Shown here in pieces: positions 26,660 to 35,619 of a stretch of DNA of 64,000 nucleotides. Origin of the DNA: Sphaerisporangium fuscum (GTDB taxonomy: Bacteria; Actinomycetota; Actinomycetes; Streptosporangiales; Streptosporangiaceae); NCBI RefSeq assembly GCF_018531465.1, contig NZ_JAHDTF010000008.1:62001-126000 (forward strand), given 5' to 3'. A program made the position numbers and the translations under genes. The first letter of the stretch is position 1, and each line of letters opens with the position of its first letter. A model generated the notes under the pieces. The model saw nothing but the letters and a program-made list of their open reading frames with translations. It did not search any database and was not told the origin of the DNA.

Positions 26660-27877
26660 TCATGTGCCGCAGGCGCGCAGGACGAGCGCCGCGTTGAACC
26701 CGCCGTATCCGCGGGCGAGGACGAGCGCGGTCCGCACCGGCATCCGGCGCGGCGCGCCCCTGACCAGGTCGATGCGGTAGCCGGGGTCGATCTCCCAGCT
26801 GTCGGGCAGCGCCGGGACGACGCCGTCGCGGATGGACAGCAGAGCGGTGATGACGTCCAGGGGGGCGCCGCCCGCGTACATCCGGCCGGTCAGGGCCTTC
26901 GGGACGGCCACCGGCACCGCCTCGGGGCCGAAGACCCCGCAGATCGCCTCCGCCTCGTCGCGGTCGGCCTCCGGCCGGCCCATGGCGTCGGCGAACACCA
27001 CGTCCACCTCCCCGGGCGACACCCGGGCGTCGGCGAGGGCGCCCTCGATGGCACGCCGCAGCGTCGGCGGGCGTCCGGACCGAGGGGGCGGGTCGAACGT
27101 CGCGGCGTACCCCGCCACCTCGCCGTACGGCTCGCGCACCCCCCTGGCGGCGGCGTGCGCGGCGTCCTCCACGATGAGCTTGCCGCCGCCCTCGCCGGGC
27201 AGGTAGCCGCAGGCGTCCGGGCTGAACGGGCGGAACGCCCGCGCCGGGTCGCCGTCGCGGCTCAGCATGCCGTTGCTGAGCTGGGCCGTCAGGCCGTACG
27301 GGCACAGCGAGGCGTCGGTGCCGCCGCTGACCACGACCTTGGAGCCGTTGCGGACCATCCGCCGCGCCTGCGCCAGCACGTCCAGGCCGCCGGCCTGCTC
27401 GTTGGCGATGACGCTGCACGGCCCGCGCATGCCGTGCCGGATGGAGATCTGGCCGGTGCTCGCCGCGTAGAACCAGGCGATCGACTGGTAGGCGCCGACG
27501 GCCCTGGAGCCCTTCGACCAGAGCTTCTGGATCTCCTTCTGGCCGAACTCGGTGCCCCCGGAGGACGCGGCGGTCACCACCGCCATCTCGTACTCCGGCA
27601 GCTCGGCGGGGTCGACCCCGGAGTCGGCCAGGGCCATCTCCGCGGTGAGGAACCCCATGTGCGTCCAGTGGTCGGTCTGCGGGATCAGCAGGCTCGGCAC
27701 CCGCTCGCCCGCCTCGAACCCCTTGACCTCCCCGGCCAGCCGGACGGGATAGGACGAGGCGTCGAACCGGCTGATCGGCCCGATCGCGGTCTCGCCGGCC
27801 AGCAGCGCCGCCCAGTGCTCCTCGGCTCCGATGCCGGTCGGCGCGACGACCCCGACGCCGGTGACGACCGCGGTCAT
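26660..27877 (-). CDS. Type II PKS chain length factor (KS-beta)
   Basis: KS-beta of 405 residues, partner of KS-alpha, which sets chain length and primes by malonyl-ACP decarboxylation. The cysteine of ketosynthases is replaced by Gln161 in IANEQAGG, diagnostic of a CLF. Positions corresponding to the actinorhodin CLF gate residues (109, 112, 116) are Thr109, Gly112 and Ile116 here. Small residues at this gate fit a long chain (C20 or more, perhaps C24-C26) rather than C16. ATG 27877 overlaps the KS-alpha stop by 4 nt, giving equimolar expression of the heterodimer. Confidence 0.94.
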   Translation of the reverse strand: MTAVVTGVGVVAPTGIGAEEHWAALLAGETAIGPISRFDASSYPVRLAGEVKGFEAGERVPSLLIPQTDHWTHMGFLTAEMALADSGVDPAELPEYEMAVVTAASSGGTEFGQKEIQKLWSKGSRAVGAYQSIAWFYAASTGQISIRHGMRGPCSVIANEQAGGLDVLAQARRMVRNGSKVVVSGGTDASLCPYGLTAQLSNGMLSRDGDPARAFRPFSPDACGYLPGEGGGKLIVEDAAHAAARGVREPYGEVAGYAATFDPPPRSGRPPTLRRAIEGALADARVSPGEVDVVFADAMGRPEADRDEAEAICGVFGPEAVPVAVPKALTGRMYAGGAPLDVITALLSIRDGVVPALPDSWEIDPGYRIDLVRGAPRRMPVRTALVLARGYGGFNAALVLRACGT

Positions 27878-29145
27878 GCCGCCAGCCTTTCCAGGCCGGA
27901 CAGCAGCATCGCCGTCTGGAACCCTCCGAACCCGCTGCCGACCGTCAGGGCCGTGCGGACCTTGTGGTCGCGCGCGACGTGCGGCACGTAGTCCAGGTCG
28001 CATTCGGGGTCGGGGGTGTCCAGGTTGGCCGTCGGGGGGACCACGCCCCGTTCGATCGCCAGCACGGACGCCGCGATCTCGATCGAGCCGATGGCGCCGA
28101 GCGAGTGCCCCACCATCGACTTGATGGAGCTGACCGGCACCTCGTACGCGCGCTGCCCGAGGCTCGCCTTGAACGCCGCCGTCTCGTGCCGGTCGTTCTG
28201 CTTGGTGCCCGACCCGTGCGCGTTGATGTAGTCGATGTCCTCCGGCCGGACGCGCGCCTTGCCCATGGCGACCCTGATGGCCTCGGCCATCTCGCGCCCG
28301 TCGGGCTTGAGGCCGGTCATGTGGAAGGCGTTGCTCCGCGTCGCGAACCCGGTGATCTCCGCGTAGATGTGGGCGCCCCGGGCGCGTGCCCGGCCCAGCT
28401 CCTCCAGGACGAACACCGCCGAGCCCTCGCCCAGCACGAAACCCTTGCGGTCGCGGTCGAACGGCCGCGAGGCGTGCTCGGGGTCGTCGTTCTGCGGCGT
28501 GGTGGCGCGGATGGCGTCGAAGCAGGCCGAGGTGATGGGGGAGATGGGCGCGTCGGTCGCGCCGGCGATCACCACGTCGGCCGACCCCTCGTGGATCAGC
28601 TGTGCCCCGTGCCCCACGGCGTCCAGTCCGGAGGTGCAGCCGGTGGAGATGAGCGCCACCGGCCCCTCCGCCCCGCACGCCCAGGCCACCTCGACCGCCA
28701 GCGTGCTCGGCACCATGTAGCCGTACAGGTGCGGCACCCCGTAGGTCGAGTCGACCAGCCACTTGCGGCCGCCGTCGCTGAGGACGACGTACTCCTCCTC
28801 CAGGCCCATCGTGCAGCCCACCGCGCTGCCGATGCTGACCCCGGTGCGGTGCACGGGCAACTCGTCCGGCGTGAGCCCGCTGTCGGCCAGGGCGTCCCTG
28901 GTGCAGACCACGGCGAACTGGGCCGCGCGGTCCATCCTGCGGATCTCCTGCGGAGTGAGCCCCTCCCGGGCGGGGTCGAAGTCGCACTCGGCGGCCACCC
29001 GGGACCGGAAACCCGTCGGGTCGAACAGGCTGATGGTCCTGGTGGCGGTCTTGCCGCTGGTGAGCAGCTCCCAGAAGGCCTTGGCGCCGACACCGCCGGG
29101 GGCGACCACCCCCATCCCGGTGATGACGACCCTGCCGGTGTTCAT
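27874..29145 (-). CDS. Type II PKS ketosynthase alpha
   Basis: Chain-elongating ketosynthase of 423 residues. Catalytic Cys170 lies in STGCTSGLD, His310 in [11 protein letters not shown] and His347 in GHSLGAIGS. The protein is full length and colinear with other KS-alpha subunits. It is followed by CLF and ACP and preceded by the cupin gene with ATGA overlap, the standard core layout. No premature stop or substitution is seen in the active site. Confidence 0.95.
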   Translation of the reverse strand: MNTGRVVITGMGVVAPGGVGAKAFWELLTSGKTATRTISLFDPTGFRSRVAAECDFDPAREGLTPQEIRRMDRAAQFAVVCTRDALADSGLTPDELPVHRTGVSIGSAVGCTMGLEEEYVVLSDGGRKWLVDSTYGVPHLYGYMVPSTLAVEVAWACGAEGPVALISTGCTSGLDAVGHGAQLIHEGSADVVIAGATDAPISPITSACFDAIRATTPQNDDPEHASRPFDRDRKGFVLGEGSAVFVLEELGRARARGAHIYAEITGFATRSNAFHMTGLKPDGREMAEAIRVAMGKARVRPEDIDYINAHGSGTKQNDRHETAAFKASLGQRAYEVPVSSIKSMVGHSLGAIGSIEIAASVLAIERGVVPPTANLDTPDPECDLDYVPHVARDHKVRTALTVGSGFGGFQTAMLLSGLERLAA

Positions 29146-29594
29146 CGGGCGTCGCCCTCCCCGTTAGGGGCGCCGCCGACCGCGAGGATCGGCTCGCCGG
29201 CCGCCGGCAGCGGCTCGGTGTCCACGTGCCCCAGCTCGGGACGCGGGGCCAGCGGGCCGAGGTGGAAGACGACGAACGCCGTCTCCTCGCCGTCGTTGCG
29301 CAGCCGGTGGCGCACGTTCTTCGGCACCATGAGCGCCTGGCCGGGGGAGAGGCTGACGGGCTCTCCCTCCACGGTCATCGTCAGCAGGCCCCGCTCGACG
29401 TACAGGAACTCCTCCGAGTACGGGTGGTAGTGCTCGCTGACGTACTCACCGGGCTCCAGCGTGAGCACCCCCATGAACCCGGAGGTCGAGGCGACCGTCT
29501 TCGGGCTCAGCAGGACGCGGATGTCGCCGCCCCTGCGCCGGTTGGGGGCAACGTCTTCGGCCGCGATCGGGTCGCGGACCAGCTTGTCGGTCAT
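29142..29594 (-). CDS. Cupin protein, TcmJ-like polyketide cyclase/oxygenase
   Basis: Single-domain cupin of 150 residues. The first metal-binding motif is E-H-Y-H (His55, His57) with following Glu61/62 and Gly69; the second supplies His96 (KNVRHRL). Related TcmJ/WhiE-ORFI/PdmL-type cupins assist cyclisation of long aromatic polyketides. ATG 29594 follows GGAGACCGAAGG. Stop overlaps the KS-alpha start (ATGA). A purely structural role cannot be excluded, but the metal ligands are intact. Confidence 0.8.
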   Translation of the reverse strand: MTDKLVRDPIAAEDVAPNRRRGGDIRVLLSPKTVASTSGFMGVLTLEPGEYVSEHYHPYSEEFLYVERGLLTMTVEGEPVSLSPGQALMVPKNVRHRLRNDGEETAFVVFHLGPLAPRPELGHVDTEPLPAAGEPILAVGGAPNGEGDAR

Positions 29595-29624
29595 CCTTCG
29601 GTCTCCTTTGGTCCGCACGGCCGC

Positions 29625-29957
29625 TCAGGCGCGGGCCGGGTCCTTCTCCCAGACGTAGAAAGGCGTGGCCATGGCGTCCTTCGGCTCCTTCCAGTTGGGG
29701 TCGTAAGGGCGCACGTGCTGGGCCAGCCGCTCGTTGATGTCCTTGTAGAGCGGGTGGCTGCGGGCCTTGTACAGGTTGGGCGTGATGTCGTCGTCCGCCT
29801 CCACCAGGTGGAAGTACAGGTCGTGGAAGCGAAAGAGGGTGCGGCGGGAAACGCCGACCATGTGCGGCAGATCCGTGGCGTCGGACTCGGCGAAGATGTC
29901 CGCGATGGCCTCGGCCGGTCCGGGCTGGAGCCTGGCCACGATCAACGTCCTGCTCAT
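29625..29957 (-). CDS. TcmI-family polyketide cyclase
   Basis: A 110-residue TcmI-type cyclase (ferredoxin-like fold), which closes later rings in tetracenomycin-like and pentangular polyketides. Landmarks are IVARLQPGPAEAIADIFAESD, the HMVGVSRRTLFRFHDLYFHL stretch and the C-terminal YDPNWKEPKDAMATPFYVW block that is strongly conserved in this family. Together with the cupin and mono-domain aromatase it makes the three-cyclase set of pentangular polyphenol pathways. ATG 29957 overlaps the glycosyltransferase stop by 4 nt. Confidence 0.9.
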   Translation of the reverse strand: MSRTLIVARLQPGPAEAIADIFAESDATDLPHMVGVSRRTLFRFHDLYFHLVEADDDITPNLYKARSHPLYKDINERLAQHVRPYDPNWKEPKDAMATPFYVWEKDPARA

Positions 29958-31168
29958 TGCGTTCCTCCTCTGTCGGCGGGCATCGCCATGCTGCGACGCC
30001 CGGCTACAGCCCGGCTTGAGATCTCCTCCAGTCGCCGGGCGACCTGCAGGGGACTGGGCCGCCCGCCGTTCTCCTGGGCCAGCCGCCGCGCCGCTTCGCG
30101 GTGGCCCGGCTCCTCGAGCAGCGCCGTCACCGCGGCGCGGATGGCCCCCGGGTCGGCGTGCTCGCCGGGCAGCCTTCGTCCCGCCCCCGTCGCGGCGAGC
30201 TGGGCGGCGCTGAACCGCTGGTCGGGCAGCTGGGGGATGACGAGCTGGGGGACGCCGGTCGCGACGGCGGTGAGCATGGAACCGCCGCCGCCCTGGTGGA
30301 CGAGGGCGGCGCAGCCGGGGAGCAGCAGGTGCAGCGGCACCGACTCCACGACCCGCACGTTGCCGCCCGGCTCCCCGATCAGCTCGCGGGTGGCGGCGTT
30401 GACCGTCACCACGATCTCGGCGTCCAGCTCGGCGAGGGCGCCGACGACCCGGGGCGCGAGGAACGCCTCCGGCCCGGCGAGTGCCGCCGTGGACACCCCC
30501 CAGGTGACGCACACCCGGGTGCGGCGCGGGGGTGCGAGCAGGTCGGGCGGCACGGGGGAGGCCCCGTTGTACGGGACGTAGCTCATCGGGATGCGTTCCA
30601 GCTCCACCCGGGCCTGCATGCTGGGCGGGCACGGATCGGCGCTGTAGTCGCCGGTGGGGTCGATGTCGTCGAGCCCGTACCGGCCGGCGAGGCGGCGCAG
30701 CGCTGGCACGTCGATCGGCCCGCCCCGCGCCGGCCCCGCGTTCGTGCCGTCGGGACCCCACAGGTGACGCACCGACGGGACGCCGAGGAGCGTGGCGACC
30801 AGCGGCCCGGTGAACGCCGTGGGCTCGTGGACGACCAGGTCGGGAGCCCAGTCGCGGGCGAAGGCCACCGTGTCGCCCGACATGGCCTCGGCGACCGCGA
30901 CGAAGATGCCGATGGCGGCGAGCGTGCGGCGGCGGCGCACCTCGGGGTCGTCGTTCCCCAGCAGCGGCTGCACGTCGCGCTTGAACAGCTCGGTGATGTC
31001 GACGTCGTCCCCGACGGGCACCGCGAGCTGGCCGGAGCGCGCGACCGTGTCGGCGTGCGCGGGCGGCACCGCGACCCGCACCTCGTGACCTTGGGAGCGC
31101 AGGGCCCAGGCCAGCGGCACCATGGGAAAGTAGTGGGTCGGCCAGGAAGACACGAACAGGACGCGCAC
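29954..31168 (-). CDS. GT1-family glycosyltransferase (first)
   Basis: GT-B fold glycosyltransferase of 404 residues that moves a sugar from dTDP- or UDP-sugar to the aglycone. It contains the N-terminal MRVLFVSSWPTHYFPMVPLAWAL with the acceptor-side histidine, and the donor-binding block HQGGGGSMLTAVATGVPQL. GTG 31168 is preferred over GTG 31177: GGAGGTGAGG then sits at proper distance and the protein starts like the cluster's second GT at 48576. The gene is embedded in the PKS operon between KASIII and the TcmI-like cyclase. No P450-like GT activator protein is seen beside it. Confidence 0.88.
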   Translation of the reverse strand: MRVLFVSSWPTHYFPMVPLAWALRSQGHEVRVAVPPAHADTVARSGQLAVPVGDDVDITELFKRDVQPLLGNDDPEVRRRRTLAAIGIFVAVAEAMSGDTVAFARDWAPDLVVHEPTAFTGPLVATLLGVPSVRHLWGPDGTNAGPARGGPIDVPALRRLAGRYGLDDIDPTGDYSADPCPPSMQARVELERIPMSYVPYNGASPVPPDLLAPPRRTRVCVTWGVSTAALAGPEAFLAPRVVGALAELDAEIVVTVNAATRELIGEPGGNVRVVESVPLHLLLPGCAALVHQGGGGSMLTAVATGVPQLVIPQLPDQRFSAAQLAATGAGRRLPGEHADPGAIRAAVTALLEEPGHREAARRLAQENGGRPSPLQVARRLEEISSRAVAGRRSMAMPADRGGTQ

Positions 31169-31237
31169 GCCCCTCACCTCCCGGTGGGTTCGGCTCGGCG
31201 GCCACGGGCACGGCGAGCCGGTTCGATGGATGAGTCG

Positions 31238-32290
31238 TCAGCGGCCCTCGGCCGGGATCTCCCAGCCGGGCTCCGCGGTGATGCGGACCAGGGCGCAGGC
31301 GATCGACTGCCCGGGCGCGGTGCCGAAGAGCAGCACATGGTCGCCGGGGCGCACCTGCCCGGTCTCGACCAGGTGCACGAACGACGAGAAGACGTCGTTG
31401 GCCGCCATGTGCCCGTTGCCCCGGCCGAACCCGGCGGTGCCGGTCTCGTACGAGAGGCCGAGCGGCGCGAAGACGAACCGCTTGAGATAGGAGTCCGAGA
31501 CGTTGACGTGGCAGACGCGCCTGATGTCGGCGGTGGTCACCCCCGCCTCGGCGAGGGTGCGCTCGACGACCTTGACGGTGGCCGCGGGCGTCAGGGTGAC
31601 GATCGGGGGCATCCGGGTCTCGAAGCTCTCGAGGTACCTGCGCGACCGCGCCCGGTGGTCCATCACCCTGCCGACCGTGCAGGCCGGCGGGAACAGCTGC
31701 TCGCCGAAGCGGTCTACCTCCTCCAGCTCGGTCACCGAGGCCAGGTTGAGCGCGAGCACCTGGGCGAACCCGCCCCGCTTCGACAGCACGAGCGCGGTCG
31801 CCGCGTCGCCGAGGGCGCTGCCCGGCGCCGACCGCCAGCGGTCGACCAGGGGTGTGCCGAAGTTGTCGGCGGCGGCGACGAGCGCGGCGCCACGCTCATC
31901 GGAGGCCCCCAGGTAGCAGGCGGCCAGGTCGATGCCGGCGAACACGCCGTTGCAGCCCTGCCTGACCTCGAAGGCCGGGATGTCGGTGCCGATCGCCTCG
32001 CGCAGCACGTAGTACTGCGGAGACCAGCCGTCCGGGCCCTGGTGCCAGGCGTTGGCGTAGAAGAACGCGTCGATCTCGTCGGCGGCGTGCCCCGAACGTC
32101 CGAGCGCCTCGGCGGCGGCGCGCGCGGCCATCTCGGGCGCCGACAGCGAGCCGGCCACCCGTACCGATGTCACGCTCGTCTCCGTGCGCACCGACTCGTC
32201 GCACTGCCCGGACGCGATCGCCTCTTCGACGGTGAGCGGTGGCGGCAGGTACATGCCCGCCCCTGCGATGTGGACGTCCTGGAGTCTCAT
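31238..32290 (-). CDS. 3-oxoacyl-ACP synthase III-like (KASIII) protein
   Basis: Thiolase-fold enzyme of 350 residues. Cys113 (RQGCNGVFAG), His261 (CHVNVSDSY) and Asn292 (GRGNGHMAAND) form a plausible FabH triad; the His-Asn spacing (31) is close to that of E. coli FabH (30). In PKS clusters such proteins either supply a non-acetate starter or act as acyltransferases on hydroxyl groups (DpsC/CerJ-like relatives). The insertion GHMAAND adds Asp299 near the active site, a feature to weigh for the second role. It is first gene of the 12-kb PKS operon, with a SARP-type repeat 21-38 bp upstream. Confidence 0.85.
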   Translation of the reverse strand: MRLQDVHIAGAGMYLPPPLTVEEAIASGQCDESVRTETSVTSVRVAGSLSAPEMAARAAAEALGRSGHAADEIDAFFYANAWHQGPDGWSPQYYVLREAIGTDIPAFEVRQGCNGVFAGIDLAACYLGASDERGAALVAAADNFGTPLVDRWRSAPGSALGDAATALVLSKRGGFAQVLALNLASVTELEEVDRFGEQLFPPACTVGRVMDHRARSRRYLESFETRMPPIVTLTPAATVKVVERTLAEAGVTTADIRRVCHVNVSDSYLKRFVFAPLGLSYETGTAGFGRGNGHMAANDVFSSFVHLVETGQVRPGDHVLLFGTAPGQSIACALVRITAEPGWEIPAEGR

Positions 32291-32310
32291 GCGCCGAGAC
32301 TCCGTGGCGG

Positions 32311-32328
32311 GGCTTGAACTCCGCTCGA
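32311..32328 (-). promoter_or_regulatory. SARP-type repeat for the core PKS operon
   Basis: Minus strand TCGAGCG-N4-TCAAGCC, 11-bp period, facing KASIII and the rest of the PKS operon. Confidence 0.6.
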
Positions 32329-32351
32329 ATCGCGCTGGGACGGAGCGGATG

Positions 32352-32369
32352 TCAAGCGACCTTCGAGCA
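32352..32369 (+). promoter_or_regulatory. SARP-type repeat for the divergent FAD oxidoreductase
   Basis: TCAAGCG-N4-TCGAGCA, 11-bp period, 41 bp before ATG 32410. It shares GCGACCTTCGAGC with the site at 51094. Confidence 0.62.
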
Positions 32370-32409
32370 GGTGCTGACACCGTCGGCACACAAGCTCAGG
32401 AGGTCGAAC

Positions 32410-33597
32410 ATGTACGACGTGATCGTGGTGGGGGCACGGTGCGCGGGCGCCCCCACGGCAATGCTCCTCGCCCGCGCCGGCCACCGGGTGCTCCTCCTGG
32501 AGCGGGCCACGTTCCCCCGGGACACCCTGTCGACCCACTACATCCACCAGCCCGGGGTCGCCCGCCTGGCCCGATGGGGGCTGCTCGACGCGGTGGCCGC
32601 CTCCGGCTGCCCGCCGCTGCGCGAGACGGTCTACGAGGTCGGGGACGTCCGCCTGGTCGGCTCGTCCGCCGCGGTCGACGGGCACGAGGAGGCGTACGCG
32701 CCGCGCCGCCACGTCCTGGACGCGATCCTCGCCGAAGGGGCGGCGGCCTCGGGCGTGGAGGTCCGCCACGGCTGCACCGTGACGGGCCTGCTGCGCGACG
32801 GCTCGGACCGGGTGTGCGGGGTCCGCTTCCGAGGGGAGCGGGGCCGGGAGTTCGAGGAACGGGCCGCCCTGGTGGTCGGCGCCGACGGAATGCGCTCGGC
32901 GGTGGCGCGGCTCGCCGGAGCGGAGACGGTCGTCAGCGACCCCCTGCTGACCTGCGTCTACTACACGTACTGGGGGGACGTGCCCTCGGTGTTCGAGCTG
33001 TACGAGGCGCCGGGCAGGTGGGTGGGCGCGGCTCCCACCAACGACGGGGCGACGTGCGTGGCGGCCTACTTCCCCCAGAGCGAGTTCGACGCCGTCCGCG
33101 CCGACGTGGAGGGGGCCTACCTGGAGAACATCCGCCGGACCGCGCCGAGCATGTACGAGCGGCTGCGCTCCGGGCGCCGTCTGGAGCGCATGTACGGCAC
33201 GGGGGACCAGCAGAACTTCTTCCGGCGCGCGTACGGCCCGGGCTGGGCGCTCGTCGGCGACGCCGGCCACCACAAGGACTCGATCACCGCGCGCGGGATC
33301 ACCGACGCCTTCCTGCAGGCGGAGCTGATCGTCTCGCGCCTCGAGGGGGTGGACCCGGCCGACCGCACGGCGGTGGACGCCGCCCTGCGCGGCTACGGCG
33401 AGGACCGCGACCGGGAACTCGCCGAGATCTACGAGGCCACGCTGATCGTGGCCCGGCTCAACGTGCAGCCCGAACGGCTCGCGATGCTGCGGGCGGTCGC
33501 CTCCGACCCGGGAGACGTCGAAAGGTACTTCTCGACCGTCGCCGGGGCCTGCACGATCCGCGACCTCTACACCCCGGACCTGCTCGCCCGGCTGTGA
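32410..33597 (+). CDS. FAD-dependent oxidoreductase (geranylgeranyl-reductase/halogenase-like group)
   Basis: Single-component type flavoprotein of 395 residues with VVGARCAGAPTAMLLARAG at residues 6-24 (FAD dinucleotide fold with Cys inside the glycine loop). PRRHVLDAIL, ADGMRSAVAR and WALVGDAGHHKDSITARGI follow. The GARCAG loop and DAGHHKD motif place it in the NAD(P)/FAD-dependent oxidoreductase group near geranylgeranyl reductases and some tailoring oxidases. The halogenase K-x-x-x-x and WxWxIP motifs are absent, so halogenation is unlikely. ATG 32410 follows AGGAGGTC. It is monocistronic between a SARP-type site and a long hairpin. Confidence 0.8.
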   Translation: MYDVIVVGARCAGAPTAMLLARAGHRVLLLERATFPRDTLSTHYIHQPGVARLARWGLLDAVAASGCPPLRETVYEVGDVRLVGSSAAVDGHEEAYAPRRHVLDAILAEGAAASGVEVRHGCTVTGLLRDGSDRVCGVRFRGERGREFEERAALVVGADGMRSAVARLAGAETVVSDPLLTCVYYTYWGDVPSVFELYEAPGRWVGAAPTNDGATCVAAYFPQSEFDAVRADVEGAYLENIRRTAPSMYERLRSGRRLERMYGTGDQQNFFRRAYGPGWALVGDAGHHKDSITARGITDAFLQAELIVSRLEGVDPADRTAVDAALRGYGEDRDRELAEIYEATLIVARLNVQPERLAMLRAVASDPGDVERYFSTVAGACTIRDLYTPDLLARL

Positions 33598-33611
33598 GGA
33601 CCGGGAACACG

Positions 33612-33645
33612 GCGGGGCCGCCTCCGCGGACGGAGGCGGCCCCGC
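33612..33645. terminator. Bidirectional terminator
   Basis: Perfect 15-bp stem with CGGA loop (33612-33626 with 33631-33645), extended by GAACA/TGTTC after a 2-nt bulge. It lies between the convergent FAD oxidoreductase and A-PCP genes. Confidence 0.85.
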
Positions 33646-33663
33646 TGTTCGCGTGCCCGGCCC

Positions 33664-35508
33664 TCAGCCGATCGGCGCGGGGAGGAAGGACGGGTCGTCC
33701 AGCGCCTCGGCCATCCTGGCGGGCGTTCGGCCGCGCAGGAACACCGACACCGGCAGCTCCACCCCGCGGTCCCTGCCGATCCTGTTGGCCAGCTGGATCG
33801 CCACGATGGAGGTCGCGCCCTGGTGGAAGATGTCGTCCTCGGGGCGGACCGGGCGGCCGAGCAGTTCGCGCACGTGGCCGAGCACGACGCCGAGGGTGCC
33901 GTCGAACGCCTCGCCGTCCCCGGCGGCGCCGCCGGCCTCCTCGCCGAGCAGCGCCGCGAGGGCCTCGTGGTCGATCTTCCCGATGCTCGTCACCGGGAGG
34001 GCCGCCACGCGCCGGATGATGTTCGGCACGAACGCCGCGGGGAACCGCGCGGCCACCTCCGCGTGCACCTCCGCCTCGGCCGGGCCGTCCCCGCCGGCGG
34101 TGTAGAACGCGGCCAGGGCCTCCACGGTGGGGCCGCCGGCCGGCAGGGGGACGACCACCGCGCTGCCGATCCCCTCCAGCGCGCACAGCGCCTGCTCGAC
34201 CTCGCCCGGGTCCACGCGCACACCGCGGACCTTCAGCTGCCGGTCCTTGCGCCCCCGGTACCGGATCAGGCCGTCCGGGCCGACGACGCCGAGATCGCCG
34301 GTGAGGTAGACCCGCACGCCGGCCCCGTCCCCGCCGAGCGGGAGCACCGGGAAGCGGCGCGCGGTCTCCTCCTCGTCGCCGAGGTAGCACAGGGCCAGCC
34401 CGACGCCCGAGACGGCTATCTCCCCGGCCTCTCCCACCGGCACCACCTGGCGGTCGTCGTCCAGCAGATAGACCCCGGTGGACGCGATGGGCGTGCCGAT
34501 GGGCACCTCGTCCTCCTCCCGCCCGTCGGCGACGTACCCGGTGGGGCACATCGTGGCCTCGACCGGGCCGTACAGGTTGAGCACCCGCAGCCCGGGGAAC
34601 GCGCGCATGGCCGTCGCGATGTGCTTGGCCGACGCCTTCTCGCCGCCGAGCAGCGCCGCCTGGACGCCCTGGAGGGCGTCGATGTCGTCGTCCACCGTGG
34701 CGTTGAACAGCGTCGGCGTCAGGAACACGGTGTTGACGCCCTGCGCGACCGCCGTGCGCAGGTCGTCGTACCCGAAGTGCTCGCTCTCCCGCAGCACCGT
34801 GGTGCCGCCGCTCACCAGCGGGCACCACACCTCGAAGCCGAAACCGTCCCACGCCACCGGCGCCGACTGCAGCATCACCGTGTGCGCGCCGAACCCGATC
34901 ATGCTCTCCCGGGCGACGCGGAGCGTCCCGAGGTGGGGGGAGAGCACGCACTTGGGCGTGCCGGTGCTGCCGGAGGTGAAGAAGACGCAGCAGGCGTCGT
35001 CCGGCACGGCGGCCCCGGCCGGCGGGAGCTCGTCGCGCCGCGAGGCCGCGGAGCCGTCGAGCAGCTCGCCCAGGCCGACCGTCGGCACCCCGGCGAGGGT
35101 CGGGCCGGGCGCGTCGGCGAGACAGACCCGTGCCCCGGTACGCCTGAGCACGTCCTCGACCCGCGCCTGCGGCCACTCGACGGGAATCGCCGTGTAGACG
35201 GCGCGCGACTTCAGCACGGCGAGCAGTGCCGCGATCATCTCCGGGCCGCGCGAGGCTCGTACCGCGACCACCTGCGAGCCGCCGATCCCGAGGTCCCCGA
35301 GCGCCGCGGCGACGCGCTCGGCCCGGGACACCAGCCCCGCGTAGCTGAGGTCCCGGCCCTTCCACCGTACGGCGGGCGCGTGCGGCCGCACCCGCGCCCA
35401 CGCCTCGACGAGCTCCTCGATCCGGTCGCCGTCCTCGAAGCTCAGCTCCGGGCCGAGCAGGACGGACGGTGTCGTCACGTCCGGCATCTCCACCATCCCA
35501 TCCGGCAC
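33664..35508 (-). CDS. NRPS-like adenylation-carrier (A-PCP) didomain protein
   Basis: A 614-residue protein: an adenylation domain (about 25-500) and a C-terminal carrier domain (about 530-605). Adenylation motifs seen are FFTSGSTGTPK (A3), NLYGPVEATMC (A5), YLTGDLG (A7), RGRKDRQLKVRGVRVDPGEVE (A8, abridged reading) and SIGKID with catalytic lysine (A10). The A4 region reads PVAWDGFGFEVW, whose aspartate corresponds to the amino-group-binding Asp of amino-acid-activating domains. The carrier serine is Ser567 in HQGATSIVAI. So it probably loads an amino acid onto itself. Several starts are possible (GTG 35508, ATG 35496, ATG 35487). No condensation or thioesterase domain is linked. A SARP-type triple repeat lies 60-88 bp upstream. 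Confidence 0.87.
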   Translation of the reverse strand: MPDGMVEMPDVTTPSVLLGPELSFEDGDRIEELVEAWARVRPHAPAVRWKGRDLSYAGLVSRAERVAAALGDLGIGGSQVVAVRASRGPEMIAALLAVLKSRAVYTAIPVEWPQARVEDVLRRTGARVCLADAPGPTLAGVPTVGLGELLDGSAASRRDELPPAGAAVPDDACCVFFTSGSTGTPKCVLSPHLGTLRVARESMIGFGAHTVMLQSAPVAWDGFGFEVWCPLVSGGTTVLRESEHFGYDDLRTAVAQGVNTVFLTPTLFNATVDDDIDALQGVQAALLGGEKASAKHIATAMRAFPGLRVLNLYGPVEATMCPTGYVADGREEDEVPIGTPIASTGVYLLDDDRQVVPVGEAGEIAVSGVGLALCYLGDEEETARRFPVLPLGGDGAGVRVYLTGDLGVVGPDGLIRYRGRKDRQLKVRGVRVDPGEVEQALCALEGIGSAVVVPLPAGGPTVEALAAFYTAGGDGPAEAEVHAEVAARFPAAFVPNIIRRVAALPVTSIGKIDHEALAALLGEEAGGAAGDGEAFDGTLGVVLGHVRELLGRPVRPEDDIFHQGATSIVAIQLANRIGRDRGVELPVSVFLRGRTPARMAEALDDPSFLPAPIG

Positions 35509-35567
35509 GAGCCCCGGGCGAGGCTCGGCCCATCGTCATCCTCGACAGCCGTCACCCTCGCACCGGC

Positions 35568-35596
35568 GGCTCGAGCGGCGCTCGTCCGCGACTCGA
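35568..35596 (-). promoter_or_regulatory. SARP-type triple repeat between A-PCP and aminotransferase
   Basis: Minus strand TCGAGTC, ACGAGCG and TCGAGCC, each separated by 4 bp. It faces the A-PCP gene; it ends 23 bp before the aminotransferase ATG, so it may serve both directions. Confidence 0.58.
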
Positions 35597-35619
35597 CGGC
35601 GTGCTTCCACCCTTGCGGC

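Noticed and set aside
32410..33597. Flavin-dependent halogenase
   Set aside because: FAD fold is similar, but the WxWxIP motif and the lysine motif of halogenases are not seen.
33823..35619. Extension of the aminotransferase frame to about 1,000 residues
   Set aside because: Antisense to the A-PCP gene and low-complexity; aminotransferase homology starts at ATG 35620.
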